A stretch of DNA of 61,241 bases, taken from UBA10649 sp964597445 (GTDB lineage: Bacteria; Actinomycetota; Actinomycetes; S36-B12). Numbering within the stretch: position 1 is the stretch's first letter; the number at the start of each line of letters is the position of its first letter. The notes beneath the pieces are model-generated. The model was not told where the DNA came from. It did no database searches and was given only the letters and a program-made list of their open reading frames with translations. The DNA lies in NCBI GenBank assembly GCA_964597445.1, contig CAZQXO010000008.1, forward strand, positions 1-61,241, given 5' to 3'. Of the stretch, positions 1 through 9,063 are shown piece after piece. Made by a program: the position numbers and the translations under genes.

Positions 1-289
1 CTCCGATCGCGTCGGCCCCAAGATCGGCCCACTCGAAGGAGCGGTACCCGAGGAGCCCCTGAGCCACCTCCATCACCAGGCCGAATCCCACGACGGCCGT
101 GATCGCCCACGGCCAGCGCAGCCCGCTCAGCACAGCCAGCACACCGAGCAGGCCGTAGCCCACGAGGTGAAGGATCTTGTCCGAGAGCCCGAGGCCCGAA
201 GGAAGGTCATCCGGGGGCAGGAGCGACGTCCACGCGACGGCAAGGGATGCCGCCGCCCAGAGAATCCGCCAGACCGTCACTCCGCGCAT
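1..289 (-). CDS. VanZ-like membrane protein, 3' end cut by window edge
   Basis: The reading frame opens at ATG 289 and runs off the left edge, giving 96 residues. It contains the VanZ-type signature SDKILHLVGYGLLG followed by hydrophobic stretches that look like membrane helices, including WAITAVVGFGLVMEVAQ. VanZ-family proteins are small integral membrane proteins of poorly defined function; some affect glycopeptide or teicoplanin sensitivity. It starts 19 bases after the argH stop and has a GAGG about eight bases before ATG, so it is probably the last gene of the arg transcript. The family call rests on an N-terminal fragment only. Confidence 0.7.
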   Translation of the reverse strand, partial: MRGVTVWRILWAAASLAVAWTSLLPPDDLPSGLGLSDKILHLVGYGLLGVLAVLSGLRWPWAITAVVGFGLVMEVAQGLLGYRSFEWADLGADAIG

Positions 290-308
290 GGGCTCGCCTC
301 GAGGCGTG

Positions 309-1718
309 TCAGCTCCACGCGACACGCTGCTCGGCGAGCATGCGGCCCAGACCATCGAGCTGCTCGCGCACGCGCACAGGAGCCGTTCCGCCGAAGGCCG
401 AGCGCGAGTCCAGGGATCCCGCGAGGCTGAGGACCGAGCGGACTTCGGGCGTGAGGTGCGGAGAGATCCCTGCCAACTCAGCATCCGACAGGTCCCAGAG
501 CTCGCCACCGCGGATCTCTGCGGCCCGGACGCTGGCGCCCGCGATCTCGTGCGCCTCGCGGAACGGGACTCCCTGCCGCACGAGCCACTCGGCGATGTCG
601 GTGGCCAGCGCGAATCCCTCCGGAGCGGAGGCTGCCATGCGCGACGTGTCGAACTCGAGGGTCGCGATCATGCCGGTCATTGCCGGGAGCACGAGGAGAA
701 GCTGCTCGACGGAGTCGAACACCGGCTCCTTGTCCTCCTGCAGGTCGCGGTTGTAGCCGAAAGGCAGCCCCTTCAGGGTGGCGAGCAGGCCGGTGAGGTT
801 TCCGATGAGACGCCCCGACTTGCCGCGCGCGAGCTCAGCGACGTCAGGGTTCTTCTTCTGCGGCATGATCGAGGAGCCGGTCGACCAGGAGTCGTGGAGC
901 CGAGCCCACCCGAACTCGCGGGAGGCCATCAGGATGATCTCCTCCCCCATCCGGGAGAGATGCACGCCGATCATGGCGGCCACGAACAGGAACTCCGCCA
1001 CCCAGTCACGGTCACTCGTCGCGTCGATGGAGTTGCCGAGAGCCTCGTCGAAGCCGAGGTCGACCGCCACCGCCTGAGGGTCCAGACCCAGGCTCGAGCC
1101 GGCGAGAGCACCGGCACCCAGCGGGGAGCGAGCGGCGCGCCGATCCCAGTCGGCGAGCCGCTCGACGTCGCGACCCAGAGCGTGGATGTGCTTGGCCAGC
1201 TCATGGCCGAAGGACACCGGCTGCGCGTGCTGCAGGTGCGTGAACCCGGGGCTGTAGGTGTCCACGTGCAGGGTCGCCTGATCCAGGAGCGCCTGCTGGA
1301 GATCCGTGACAGCCAGCGCGATCACCCGCGCCTGATCCCGCAGATACAGGCGGAAGTCCGTCGACACCTGGTCGTTGCGGCTGCGTCCGGCACGAAGTCG
1401 ACCACCGAGATCGCCAAGGCGCTCGATGAGGTTGCGCTCGATCGCCGTGTGCACGTCTTCGTCGGAGGGGTCAGGAAGGACGCGACCGGCCGCGACGTCC
1501 TCGGCGAGGGAGTCCAGCGCCACCACGACGGCATCGACCTCGTCATCGGTCAGCAGCCCGGCGCGATGGAGCACGGCTGCATGCGCCCGCGTCTGCTGGA
1601 TGTCGTACGGCGCCAGTCGCCAGTCGAAGTGCGTCGACAGGCTCAGCGCCGCCATCGCCTCCGAGGGCCCCTCCGTGAACCGGCCGCCCCACAGTCGCGT
1701 CGGCTGGGGGTCGGTCAC
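309..1718 (-). CDS. argH: Argininosuccinate lyase
   Basis: ArgH splits argininosuccinate into arginine and fumarate, the last step of arginine synthesis, in the cytoplasm. The 469-residue protein has the family's usual length. It shows HTAIERNL near residue 90, GRSRNDQV at 111-118, the catalytic-histidine region THLQHAQP at 160-167 and the fumarase-superfamily signature GSSIMPQKKNPD at 281-292. The start is GTG 1718, which overlaps the argR stop as GTGA, so it is translated as part of the arg operon. No argG, which would supply its substrate, is present in the window. Confidence 0.97.
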   Translation of the reverse strand: MTDPQPTRLWGGRFTEGPSEAMAALSLSTHFDWRLAPYDIQQTRAHAAVLHRAGLLTDDEVDAVVVALDSLAEDVAAGRVLPDPSDEDVHTAIERNLIERLGDLGGRLRAGRSRNDQVSTDFRLYLRDQARVIALAVTDLQQALLDQATLHVDTYSPGFTHLQHAQPVSFGHELAKHIHALGRDVERLADWDRRAARSPLGAGALAGSSLGLDPQAVAVDLGFDEALGNSIDATSDRDWVAEFLFVAAMIGVHLSRMGEEIILMASREFGWARLHDSWSTGSSIMPQKKNPDVAELARGKSGRLIGNLTGLLATLKGLPFGYNRDLQEDKEPVFDSVEQLLLVLPAMTGMIATLEFDTSRMAASAPEGFALATDIAEWLVRQGVPFREAHEIAGASVRAAEIRGGELWDLSDAELAGISPHLTPEVRSVLSLAGSLDSRSAFGGTAPVRVREQLDGLGRMLAEQRVAWS

Positions 1719-2221
1719 GGTGCCCTCCTCTGGTCAGCCATGCGCAGCAGCGAGGCACAGAGTGCCTGTGCATCCTTGTCCGTGCGCATGACGATGATGA
1801 TCGTGTCGTCTCCGGCAACGGTGCCGACCGTATCGAAGTTCGTGCTGCGGTCCAGATGACCCGCGAGAAACTGGGCAGCTCCGGGGGGCGTGTGCAGGAC
1901 GGCGATCTGGCCGGCCGCCTCGGCCCGGACGAGCAGTTCGGACACCACTCGCCCGATTGCTACGTCCTGACCGGAGACCGGGATCGACGTGTCAGCAACC
2001 GCTACCGCGTCGACGACGTAGCGGTGCCTCCCGTCCGGAGACTTCACCGCCCCCAGGGCGAGCAGGTCGCGGGACAGGGTCGCCTGCGTGACGTGGACAC
2101 CCTCGTCCGCCAGAAGAAGGCCGAGCTCCTCCTGCGACGTCACCTCATGCGTGGCGAGGAGCGTCGCGATGCGGGCGCGTCGAGCGATCGCCGTCCTGGG
2201 CGTTCCCGTGGCGCGGCTCAT
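1715..2221 (-). CDS. argR: Arginine repressor ArgR
   Basis: ArgR is the arginine-responsive DNA-binding repressor of arginine biosynthesis. The 168-residue protein has an N-terminal winged helix with the QATLSRDLLALGAVK recognition region. Its C-terminal oligomerisation and arginine-binding domain includes HTPPGAAQFLAGHLDR and GTVAGDDT. I chose ATG 2221 because it overlaps the argD stop as ATGA and begins just before the domain; an upstream in-frame start would add 15 unlikely residues. The gene lies inside the operon it probably controls, between argD and argH. The palindrome before argC is its likely target. Confidence 0.95.
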   Translation of the reverse strand: MSRATGTPRTAIARRARIATLLATHEVTSQEELGLLLADEGVHVTQATLSRDLLALGAVKSPDGRHRYVVDAVAVADTSIPVSGQDVAIGRVVSELLVRAEAAGQIAVLHTPPGAAQFLAGHLDRSTNFDTVGTVAGDDTIIIVMRTDKDAQALCASLLRMADQRRAP

Positions 2222-3432
2222 GCGGATTCCCGCATCGACACGACAGATGCACATGCGGCATCCCATCGATCAAGCGCGTCGTGGACGTCGTCGTCGGAAA
2301 GGATCAGCGGCGGCGCGAGGCGGATGGCGTCCGCTGCTACGGCGTTCACCAGCAGCCCATGATCGCGGCAGGCGCGTTCCACGTCAGCCGCCGGAGGGGT
2401 CTGGAGCACCGCAGCAAGGAGGAGACCACGGCCCCGAACATGACTCACAAGACCATGGCCACGGGTGACGAGACCCGAGGCGAGCGCGTCATGGAGCGCT
2501 CGCGCACGATCCAGCAGCCCATCGCTCTCCACCGCCTGCAGCACCGCGAGGGCTGCAGCGCAGGACACCGGATTGCCCCCGAAGGTCGACCCGTGCGACC
2601 CCGGGGTGAACATCCCCGCCGCCCTGCCGAACCCGATCACCGCCCCGATCGGGAGCCCTCCGCCGAGTCCCTTCGCGAGGGTCAGGACATCAGGCCGCAC
2701 TCCCTCGGCCTGGTGGGCGAACCAGGTGCCGGTGCGCCCGATGCCTGTCTGCACCTCGTCGAGGACCAGCAGCGCCCCATGCTCGTCGGCGATCTCACGG
2801 GCGCGCGTCAGGTAGCCGTGGGGAGGAACGATTACTCCTCCCTCGCCCTGGATGGGTTCGAGGACGATGGCAGCCGTGGACTCGGTCACGGCCGATGCCA
2901 GCGCCTCGACATCGCCGTAGGGCACGACCGTGACGTCTCCGGGGAGCGGCCGGAAGGGATCCTGCTTGGTCGGCTGCGCCGTCAGGGACAGTGCCCCCAT
3001 CGTGCGTCCGTGGAACGAGCGCTGGGCCACGACCATGCCGGTGCGGCCGGTCAGGCGCGCAAGCTTGAAGGCCGCCTCGTTGGCTTCCGCCCCCGAGTTG
3101 CAGAAGAAGACCCGAGCCGAGGGGTCCTGAACGAGATCGACCAGCCGCTCGGCGAGCCGCACCGCCGGCTCGGTCGCCTGCAGATTGCTCGTGTGACCCA
3201 GGACCGCCATCTGGCCCGCCACCGCCTCGATGAGGCGCGGATCAGCGTGGCCGAGGATGTTGACGGCGATGCCGGCGAGCAGGTCGATGTACTCGCGTCC
3301 GTCGGTGTCCCATACGCGGGCACCGTGCCCCCGGACAAGCGTGATCGCGGGTGTGCCGTAGTTGTCCATCAGCGCGTGCTGCCAGCGCTCCGGCCATGAT
3401 GCGGACCGCTCCACCTCCGACGAAGCTGTCAC
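2218..3432 (-). CDS. argD: Acetylornithine aminotransferase
   Basis: ArgD is a PLP enzyme that transaminates N-acetylglutamate 5-semialdehyde to N-acetylornithine. The 404 residues include the phosphate-binding region NSGAEANEAAFKLAR, FHGRTMGALSLTAQ, the cofactor aspartate motif VLDEVQTGIGRTG (about 223-235) and the Schiff-base lysine in TLAKGLGGGLP (Lys254). The start is GTG 3432, overlapping the argB stop as GTGA. In many actinobacterial arg operons argF follows argD; here argR follows directly. Confidence 0.96.
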   Translation of the reverse strand: MTASSEVERSASWPERWQHALMDNYGTPAITLVRGHGARVWDTDGREYIDLLAGIAVNILGHADPRLIEAVAGQMAVLGHTSNLQATEPAVRLAERLVDLVQDPSARVFFCNSGAEANEAAFKLARLTGRTGMVVAQRSFHGRTMGALSLTAQPTKQDPFRPLPGDVTVVPYGDVEALASAVTESTAAIVLEPIQGEGGVIVPPHGYLTRAREIADEHGALLVLDEVQTGIGRTGTWFAHQAEGVRPDVLTLAKGLGGGLPIGAVIGFGRAAGMFTPGSHGSTFGGNPVSCAAALAVLQAVESDGLLDRARALHDALASGLVTRGHGLVSHVRGRGLLLAAVLQTPPAADVERACRDHGLLVNAVAADAIRLAPPLILSDDDVHDALDRWDAACASVVSMRESA

Positions 3433-4316
3433 GCCGGCTCCTCGGGAAGCACCATGGTTCCCACGCCGGAGTCGGTGAAGACCTCGAGGAGGAGACTGTG
3501 GGGCACGCGGCCGTCGATCACCGTGGCCCGCGGAACCCCGCCCTCAACGGCGCGCAGACATGCCTCCATCTTCGGGACCATGCCGCTCTCGAGCGAGGGA
3601 AGCATCGCCCGCAGTCGGTCGACACCGATCGCCGCGATGAGAGAGTCGCGATCGGGCCAGTTCGCATAGAGACCCTCGACATCGGTCAGGACAACGAGCT
3701 TCTTGGCACCCAGGGCGATCGCCAATGCCGCAGCCGCGGTGTCGGCGTTCACGTTGTAGGACGTGCCGTCCTCACCACGAGCCACGGTGGAGACGACGGG
3801 GATGAGACCGTCATGCAGGAGCTGCTCGACGAACTCCGGGCGCACGTTCACCACGTCGCCCACCTGGCCGATATCGACCTCCTCGCCCTCCACCACTGCT
3901 CCGCGGCGCTCGGCGGTGAACAGGTGGGCGTCCTCACCGGACAGTCCGACCGCGTAGGGGCCGTGTTCGTTGAGGAGGCCGACGAGCTCGCGCTGTACCT
4001 GACCCACCAGCACCATGCCGACGACGTCCATCACCTCAGGAGTCGTGACACGCAGGCCTCCCTTGAACTCCGAATCGACGCCCAGCTTGGCGAGCATGGC
4101 GCTGATCTGGGGACCCCCGCCGTGGACGACGACCGGGCGAAGGCCCGCCAGGCGCAGGAAGAGGACATCCTCGGCGAACCCCGCCTTGAGCGCATCGTCC
4201 GTCATGGCGTTGCCGCCGTACTTCACGACCACGGTGGCGCCGTGCCACGTCTCCAGCCACGGCAGAGCCTCAGCGAGCACCGCCGCCTTGGCGCCAGCGT
4301 CCTTCACGTCGGTCAT
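3429..4316 (-). CDS. argB: Acetylglutamate kinase
   Basis: ArgB phosphorylates N-acetylglutamate, usually the arginine-inhibited step. The protein of about 295 residues has the amino-acid kinase motifs VVKYGGNAM near the N-terminus and VVVHGGGPQIS, plus the C-terminal VPKMEACLRAVEGG region. Two ATG codons six bases apart are available (4322 and 4316). I prefer 4316, because an ACAGGA-like ribosome-binding site lies about five bases before it, whereas 4322 overlaps that site. The gene follows argJ after a short gap. Confidence 0.95.
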   Translation of the reverse strand: MTDVKDAGAKAAVLAEALPWLETWHGATVVVKYGGNAMTDDALKAGFAEDVLFLRLAGLRPVVVHGGGPQISAMLAKLGVDSEFKGGLRVTTPEVMDVVGMVLVGQVQRELVGLLNEHGPYAVGLSGEDAHLFTAERRGAVVEGEEVDIGQVGDVVNVRPEFVEQLLHDGLIPVVSTVARGEDGTSYNVNADTAAAALAIALGAKKLVVLTDVEGLYANWPDRDSLIAAIGVDRLRAMLPSLESGMVPKMEACLRAVEGGVPRATVIDGRVPHSLLLEVFTDSGVGTMVLPEEPA

Positions 4317-4344
4317 GCGCATCCTGTCGGGTCGAGGAACATGA

Positions 4345-5511
4345 TCAGGTCGAGTAGGCGGAGTTCTCGTGCACGTAATCGGACGTGAGGTCGTTTGTCA
4401 GCACACTCGCGGACTCGTGGCCCGCCCCGAGGTCGACGACGATGCGAACGAGGCGGCCCGTCATGTCGACGAGGTCCCGGGATTCGCCCACGCCCCCGGA
4501 CCGGCACACCCAGACATCGTTGATCGCCACATCGACCCGGTCAGGCTCGAATGCGGCAGATGTTGTGCCGACAGCGGACAGGATGCGGCCCCAGTTGGGA
4601 TCCTCACCGTGAATGGCGCACTTGAGCAGATTGCTGCGCGAGACGGCGCGGGCTGCCTCAAGCGCGTCCGCCTCAGACGCCGCTCCGCGCACGGTGATGT
4701 CGATGTCCTTCGACGCCCCCTCAGCATCCCCGATGAGCTGCCGTGCGAGGTCAGCACACACCTCCGTCACGGCATCCGTGAACGAGGCGGGATCCGGACT
4801 CACTCCCGATGCACCGCTCGCCAGCAGCAGCACGGTGTCGTTCGTGCTCATGCAGCCGTCGGAGTCGATCCGATCGAACGTCAAGGCCGTGGCGACGCAC
4901 AGCGCCGAGTCGGCGAGGTCTGCGTCGATGACGGCATCGGTCGTCACCACGACGAGCATCGTTGCCAGCGCGGGAGCGAGCATGCCCGCCCCCTTCGCCA
5001 TGCCGCCAACGGTGTAGCCACCCGTGGCAACCATCGCGGTCTTCGGGACGGTGTCGGTCGTCATGATCGACACCGCCGCATCCGCGCCACCATCAGCCGC
5101 AAGCGCAGCGACCGCCGCATCGACTCCCGCAAGCAGCTTCTCCATCGGCAGCCGCTCACCGATCAGTCCGGTGGAGCACACCGCGACGTCACCTGCACCC
5201 AGCTCGAATCCAGCCGCCTCCAAGGACATCGCCACATGCTCGGCGGTGTGGTGCGTGTCGGCGAAGCCCTCAGGGCCCGTGCAGGCGTTCGCTCCACCCG
5301 AGTTGAGGATGACCGCGCGAACCTCGCCGTCGGCGACGACCTGACGCGACCACAGAACCGGCGCCGCCGCGAAGCGGTTCACCGTGAACACCCCTGCCGC
5401 CACCGCCAGCGGCCCGTCGTTGACGACGAGCGCCACGTCGGGTCGCCCGGACGCCTTGATGCCGGCCGTGACGCCGGAGGCGCGGAATCCCCGTGGGGAG
5501 GTGACGGTCAC
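4345..5511 (-). CDS. argJ: Glutamate N-acetyltransferase/amino-acid acetyltransferase
   Basis: ArgJ transfers acetyl from N-acetylornithine to glutamate and so recycles acetyl groups; bifunctional forms also use acetyl-CoA. The 388-residue precursor carries the self-cleavage motif KGAGMLAPALATML, with the predicted cut between Ala183 and Thr184, Thr184 becoming the nucleophile of the beta chain. I chose GTG 5511 since it overlaps the argC stop as GTGA and the protein then begins MTVTSPRGFRASGV, as expected. The open frame continues upstream inside argC, but without homology. Confidence 0.96.
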   Translation of the reverse strand: MTVTSPRGFRASGVTAGIKASGRPDVALVVNDGPLAVAAGVFTVNRFAAAPVLWSRQVVADGEVRAVILNSGGANACTGPEGFADTHHTAEHVAMSLEAAGFELGAGDVAVCSTGLIGERLPMEKLLAGVDAAVAALAADGGADAAVSIMTTDTVPKTAMVATGGYTVGGMAKGAGMLAPALATMLVVVTTDAVIDADLADSALCVATALTFDRIDSDGCMSTNDTVLLLASGASGVSPDPASFTDAVTEVCADLARQLIGDAEGASKDIDITVRGAASEADALEAARAVSRSNLLKCAIHGEDPNWGRILSAVGTTSAAFEPDRVDVAINDVWVCRSGGVGESRDLVDMTGRLVRIVVDLGAGHESASVLTNDLTSDYVHENSAYST

Positions 5512-6545
5512 GGGGCGACTCCGTTCACCGAGAGGCCGGTCATCTCGTCCAGGCCAAGAATCAGGTTGGCGTTCTGCAGGGCCTGACCTGCCGCGCCCTT
5601 GCCGAGATTGTCGATCGCCGCCACGACGACGACACGTCCCGCGTGCGCGTCGACCGCGCACTGCAGATGTACGGCGTTCGACCCCCCGACAGAGGACGTC
5701 TGCGGCCACAGACCTTCGGGGAGCACATGCACGAACGGCTCATCGGCGTAGGCATTGAGCAGCGCCGCTCGCACTGCCGACTCCGTGACACCCGGGCGGG
5801 CAGGTGCCGAGACCGTCGCGAGGATGCCGCGGGGCATCGGTGCCAGGAGCGGCGTGAACGACAGCGTGACCGGCACTCCCGCAGCCGAGGAGAGCGACTG
5901 CTCCATCTCCGGGGTGTGCTGATGGCCACCGCCCACCTTGTAGGCACTCATCGAGCCCATGACCTGGGTGGCGAGCAGGGCATCCGAGGGCTTCCGCCCC
6001 GCCCCGGACGTTCCGGAGGCCGCGACGACGACGACATCCGACTCGGCGAGCCCGGCTGCGAGCACCGGCGCGAAGGCGAGTGCCACCGAGGTCGGATAGC
6101 AGCCCGGGTTCGCCACGCGGGTCGAGCCGCGGATGGCCTCCCGCTGGCGTACTCCCTCCACGGTGAGCTCGGGGAGTCCGTAGGTCCAGGTGCCGGCATG
6201 CGTCCCTCCGTAGTAGGCCGTCCAGGCATCACCTGACACCAGCCGGAAGTCCGCGCCGAGATCCACGAGGGGCAGATCCGGGGGGAGCTGGGCCGCGAGG
6301 GAGGCTGACTCCCCGTGCGGCAGGGCGAGGAACACGATGTCGGCCGAGGCCAGGATGTCGGCAGACGTCTCCACCAGAGGCAGGTCCGCCACCTCCGTGA
6401 GGTGGGGATGCACCGCACCGACGGACTCCCCCGCGCGGCCTCCCGCCGCGAGCGGACCGGGGGCGAGGTCGGGGTGCGCGGCCAGCAGCCGGAGCAGCTC
6501 CCCACCCGCGTAGCCCGAAGCCCCGGCGACCGCCGCAGTGATCAT
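5508..6545 (-). CDS. argC: N-acetyl-gamma-glutamyl-phosphate reductase
   Basis: ArgC reduces N-acetylglutamyl phosphate to the semialdehyde using NADPH. The 345-residue protein has the nucleotide-binding GASGYAGGE at residues 8-16 and the catalytic cysteine in ANPGCYPT (Cys149). ATG 6545 is the natural start; the open frame upstream has no homology. No ribosome-binding site precedes it. Instead a TATACT hexamer ends six bases before the ATG, so this first gene of the arg operon is probably translated from a leaderless transcript. A palindrome overlapping that hexamer suggests ArgR control. Confidence 0.97.
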   Translation of the reverse strand: MITAAVAGASGYAGGELLRLLAAHPDLAPGPLAAGGRAGESVGAVHPHLTEVADLPLVETSADILASADIVFLALPHGESASLAAQLPPDLPLVDLGADFRLVSGDAWTAYYGGTHAGTWTYGLPELTVEGVRQREAIRGSTRVANPGCYPTSVALAFAPVLAAGLAESDVVVVAASGTSGAGRKPSDALLATQVMGSMSAYKVGGGHQHTPEMEQSLSSAAGVPVTLSFTPLLAPMPRGILATVSAPARPGVTESAVRAALLNAYADEPFVHVLPEGLWPQTSSVGGSNAVHLQCAVDAHAGRVVVVAAIDNLGKGAAGQALQNANLILGLDEMTGLSVNGVAP

Positions 6546-6551
6546 GCCGCA

Positions 6552-6557
6552 AGTATA
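6552..6557 (-). promoter_or_regulatory. -10 element of argC, leaderless
   Basis: On the minus strand this reads TATACT, one base from the sigma-70 consensus. Six bases (TGCGGC) separate it from the argC ATG, which places the transcription start at or next to the ATG. A weak -35-like CTGAAA lies about 17 bases upstream, inside the end of pheT. Inferred from sequence only. Confidence 0.75.
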
Positions 6558-6573
6558 CGCATACGCGTATACT
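6552..6573. promoter_or_regulatory. Candidate ArgR operator before argC
   Basis: A perfect inverted repeat: 9-bp arms AGTATACGC and GCGTATACT separated by ATAC. It is AT-rich against a GC-rich background, lies in the 31-base gap between pheT and argC, and covers the argC -10 hexamer. Arginine operators are typically palindromes of about 18 bp with a short centre. With argR in the same operon this is the obvious candidate site, and bound repressor would occlude RNA polymerase. Confidence 0.75.
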
Positions 6574-6576
6574 CTT

Positions 6577-9063
6577 TCAGCGCAGGGTCGCCCCGCAGGT
6601 CGCCGCTGCCGAGGCGATCGCACCCTCACGCGCAGCGGCGATCTCCTCCGCCGACAGCGTGCGATCAGGAGCACGGAAGCGCAGGGCGAAGGCAAGCGAC
6701 TTCTTGCCCTCCGGCACCTGAGGGCCTTCGTACACGTCGAACAGCCGAACGGCCTCGAGCAACTGCCCCGCACCCGAACGAACCGCCTTCTCGACCTCCG
6801 CCGCCGGGATCTGCCGATCGACCACGAGGGCGATGTCCTCCTTGGCCAGGGGCTGCGTGATCACGGCAGGAGCCGGGCGCACGTCGGGAGCATGGGCGAT
6901 GACGGCATCAAGGTCGAGCCACATGGCCACCGAGCGCTCGGGCACTCCCGTCGCCTCGATCACCCGCGGGTGGAGCTCACCGGCGAATCCCACCGTCGCG
7001 CCGTCCACGACGAGCGCAGCACAGCGACCGGGATGGAAGGACGGATCATCACCGCGGTGGACGTCGAGGGTCACCCCGCAGGCCTCAGCAACGTCGTGGG
7101 CGACGGAGACAACATCAGCCCACGAGGTCGGCTCAGCCGGTCCCCACCATCCCTGAGGGGTGCGATGGCCAGACAGGAGCGCTGCCACGTGCATCGGCTG
7201 ATCCGGCAGGAGCCCGTTGAGATCCACCCACTCCTGCTCGGAGGGTCGGCGCGCGACCGTTGGTCGCAGGGTCGTGGACTCCGCCACGTCGCCGAGGAAG
7301 ACCGAACCCATCTCGAAGATCGCCAGGTCGGTGGTGCCGCGGCCGATGTTGCGACGAGCAGCGGAGATCAGCCCGGGAACAAGTGATCCGCGCAGGTGCG
7401 GCTGCTCATCCGACAGCGGATTCGCCAGACGCGGCGTGCGACGCCGGGCGTCGTCGACGGGGATGCGCAGCGCGTCGAGATCTGCGTCGCCGACGAAGGG
7501 GTACGAGAGCACCTCGACAAGTCCACGCGACGCCAGCACCATGCCGACCCGTCGGCGCAGGCGCTGCTCGCGCGTCATGCCACGACCCAGTGGCGCGGCC
7601 GGGATCGTGGATGGCAGCTGGTCGTAGCCGACGAGTCGCAGCACCTCCTCCACCAGGTCGATGGCATCAGTGAGGTCGGGCCGCCACGTCGGCGGCGTGA
7701 CCTGCAGGACGTCCGTCGCCTCATCCACGATCGTGCAGCCGATCGCCCGGAGGAGCCGCACAACCCTGTCGGCTTGGATCTCCATGCCCGCTACCCCGCC
7801 CGGCTCGTGCACGGGCAGGGCGATCACCGCCTCGTCGTGAGGAGCCTCCACCGCAGTCATGCCCACGTAATGACCGCCGCCGTGCTCCAGCAGCAGCGCC
7901 GCAGCCCTCGCCGATGCATAGGGAGCAAGATCGCGATCGACCCCACGCTCGAACCGGCGTGACGCCTCACTGGAGAGCTTATGACGACGTGAGCAACGTG
8001 CGATGCCCGGCGCCGTGAAGTGCGCCGCCTCGAGGGCGATGTTCGTTGTGTCGTCGTCGATCTCCGACTCCAGTCCGCCCATGACGCCTGCAAGGCCAAT
8101 CGGACCGCGGTCGTCGAGGATCACGAGGTCATCGTCGGAGAGCTCGCGCACGACGTGGTCGAGCGTCTCGAACTTCGTACCAGCCGGCACGCGGCCCGCG
8201 CGGACCGTCCCCTGAAGCTTGTCCAGGTCGAATGCATGCAACGGCTGGCCGAGCTCGAGCATGACGTAGTTGGTCACGTCGACCGCGAGCGAGACAGGCC
8301 GCATGCCGCACGCCGAGAGGCGCTGCTGCATCCACAGAGGTGACTGCGCCGCCGGATCGAACCCCACGATGGTGCTCATCGTGAAGAGGTCGCAGGCATC
8401 GGGCGCCTCTGTCGCGCACTCGGCTGGAGCCCGGTCAGCGACGGGAGCGGGGAGGTCCGCAAGCGCGACCCCCGGATCGGCGAACGACGAGCCGTAGGCG
8501 ATGGCCACCTCACGGGCGATGCCACGGATGGAGAGTGCGTAGCCGCGATCGGGTGTGATCGCGATGTCGAGGACCTCCTCGCCCACGCCGATCAGCGGTT
8601 TGGCGTCGTCACCCGGAGTCGCAGACTCCGCGGGCAACACCATGATGCCGTCGTGGTTCTCCCCGAGCCCCATCTCGCGCTCGGAGCAGATCATTCCGTC
8701 CGAGAGACGCCCGTAGGTCTCGCGCGACGCGATCTGGAATCCACCCGGAAGGACGGTGCCGGGGAGCGCCACCACGACGAGGTCATCGGCCTGGAAGTTG
8801 CGTGCGCCGCAGATGATGCCGCGAACTCCCCCACCGGCCTGGCCCACCTCGACCTGGCAGAAGCGGATCGGCTTCTTGAACTCCGTGAGCTCCTCGATCT
8901 CGAGCACCCGCCCGACGACGAGGGGACCCTCGACACCCGCGCCGATCTCCTCGACGGTCTCGACCTCGAGGCCCGCCCGGATCAGTCGCTCAGCGACATC
9001 ACGTCCGGTCTGATCCGCCGGGATGTCGACCATCTCCCGCAGCCACGACATCGGGGCGCGCAT
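6577..9063 (-). CDS. pheT: Phenylalanyl-tRNA synthetase beta subunit
   Basis: PheT pairs with PheS as an alpha2-beta2 enzyme that charges tRNA-Phe. It handles tRNA binding and editing. The 828-residue protein has the usual layout: an N-terminal start MRAPMSWLREMVDIP, an EMAP-like tRNA-binding domain (about 40-150), the B3/B4 editing and B5 regions in the middle, and a C-terminal FDX-ACB anticodon-binding domain (from about 735, TQPLAKEDIALVVDR onward). ATG 9063 overlaps the pheS stop as TGATG. Its stop is 31 bases from argC, and the arg promoter begins at that end. Confidence 0.97.
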   Translation of the reverse strand: MRAPMSWLREMVDIPADQTGRDVAERLIRAGLEVETVEEIGAGVEGPLVVGRVLEIEELTEFKKPIRFCQVEVGQAGGGVRGIICGARNFQADDLVVVALPGTVLPGGFQIASRETYGRLSDGMICSEREMGLGENHDGIMVLPAESATPGDDAKPLIGVGEEVLDIAITPDRGYALSIRGIAREVAIAYGSSFADPGVALADLPAPVADRAPAECATEAPDACDLFTMSTIVGFDPAAQSPLWMQQRLSACGMRPVSLAVDVTNYVMLELGQPLHAFDLDKLQGTVRAGRVPAGTKFETLDHVVRELSDDDLVILDDRGPIGLAGVMGGLESEIDDDTTNIALEAAHFTAPGIARCSRRHKLSSEASRRFERGVDRDLAPYASARAAALLLEHGGGHYVGMTAVEAPHDEAVIALPVHEPGGVAGMEIQADRVVRLLRAIGCTIVDEATDVLQVTPPTWRPDLTDAIDLVEEVLRLVGYDQLPSTIPAAPLGRGMTREQRLRRRVGMVLASRGLVEVLSYPFVGDADLDALRIPVDDARRRTPRLANPLSDEQPHLRGSLVPGLISAARRNIGRGTTDLAIFEMGSVFLGDVAESTTLRPTVARRPSEQEWVDLNGLLPDQPMHVAALLSGHRTPQGWWGPAEPTSWADVVSVAHDVAEACGVTLDVHRGDDPSFHPGRCAALVVDGATVGFAGELHPRVIEATGVPERSVAMWLDLDAVIAHAPDVRPAPAVITQPLAKEDIALVVDRQIPAAEVEKAVRSGAGQLLEAVRLFDVYEGPQVPEGKKSLAFALRFRAPDRTLSAEEIAAAREGAIASAAATCGATLR

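Noticed and set aside
177..1859. 560-codon open frame on the plus strand over argH and argR
   Set aside because: It is antisense to clear argH and argR, has low-complexity Arg/Val/Glu-rich composition and no recognisable domain. Long opposite-strand frames are expected at this GC content.
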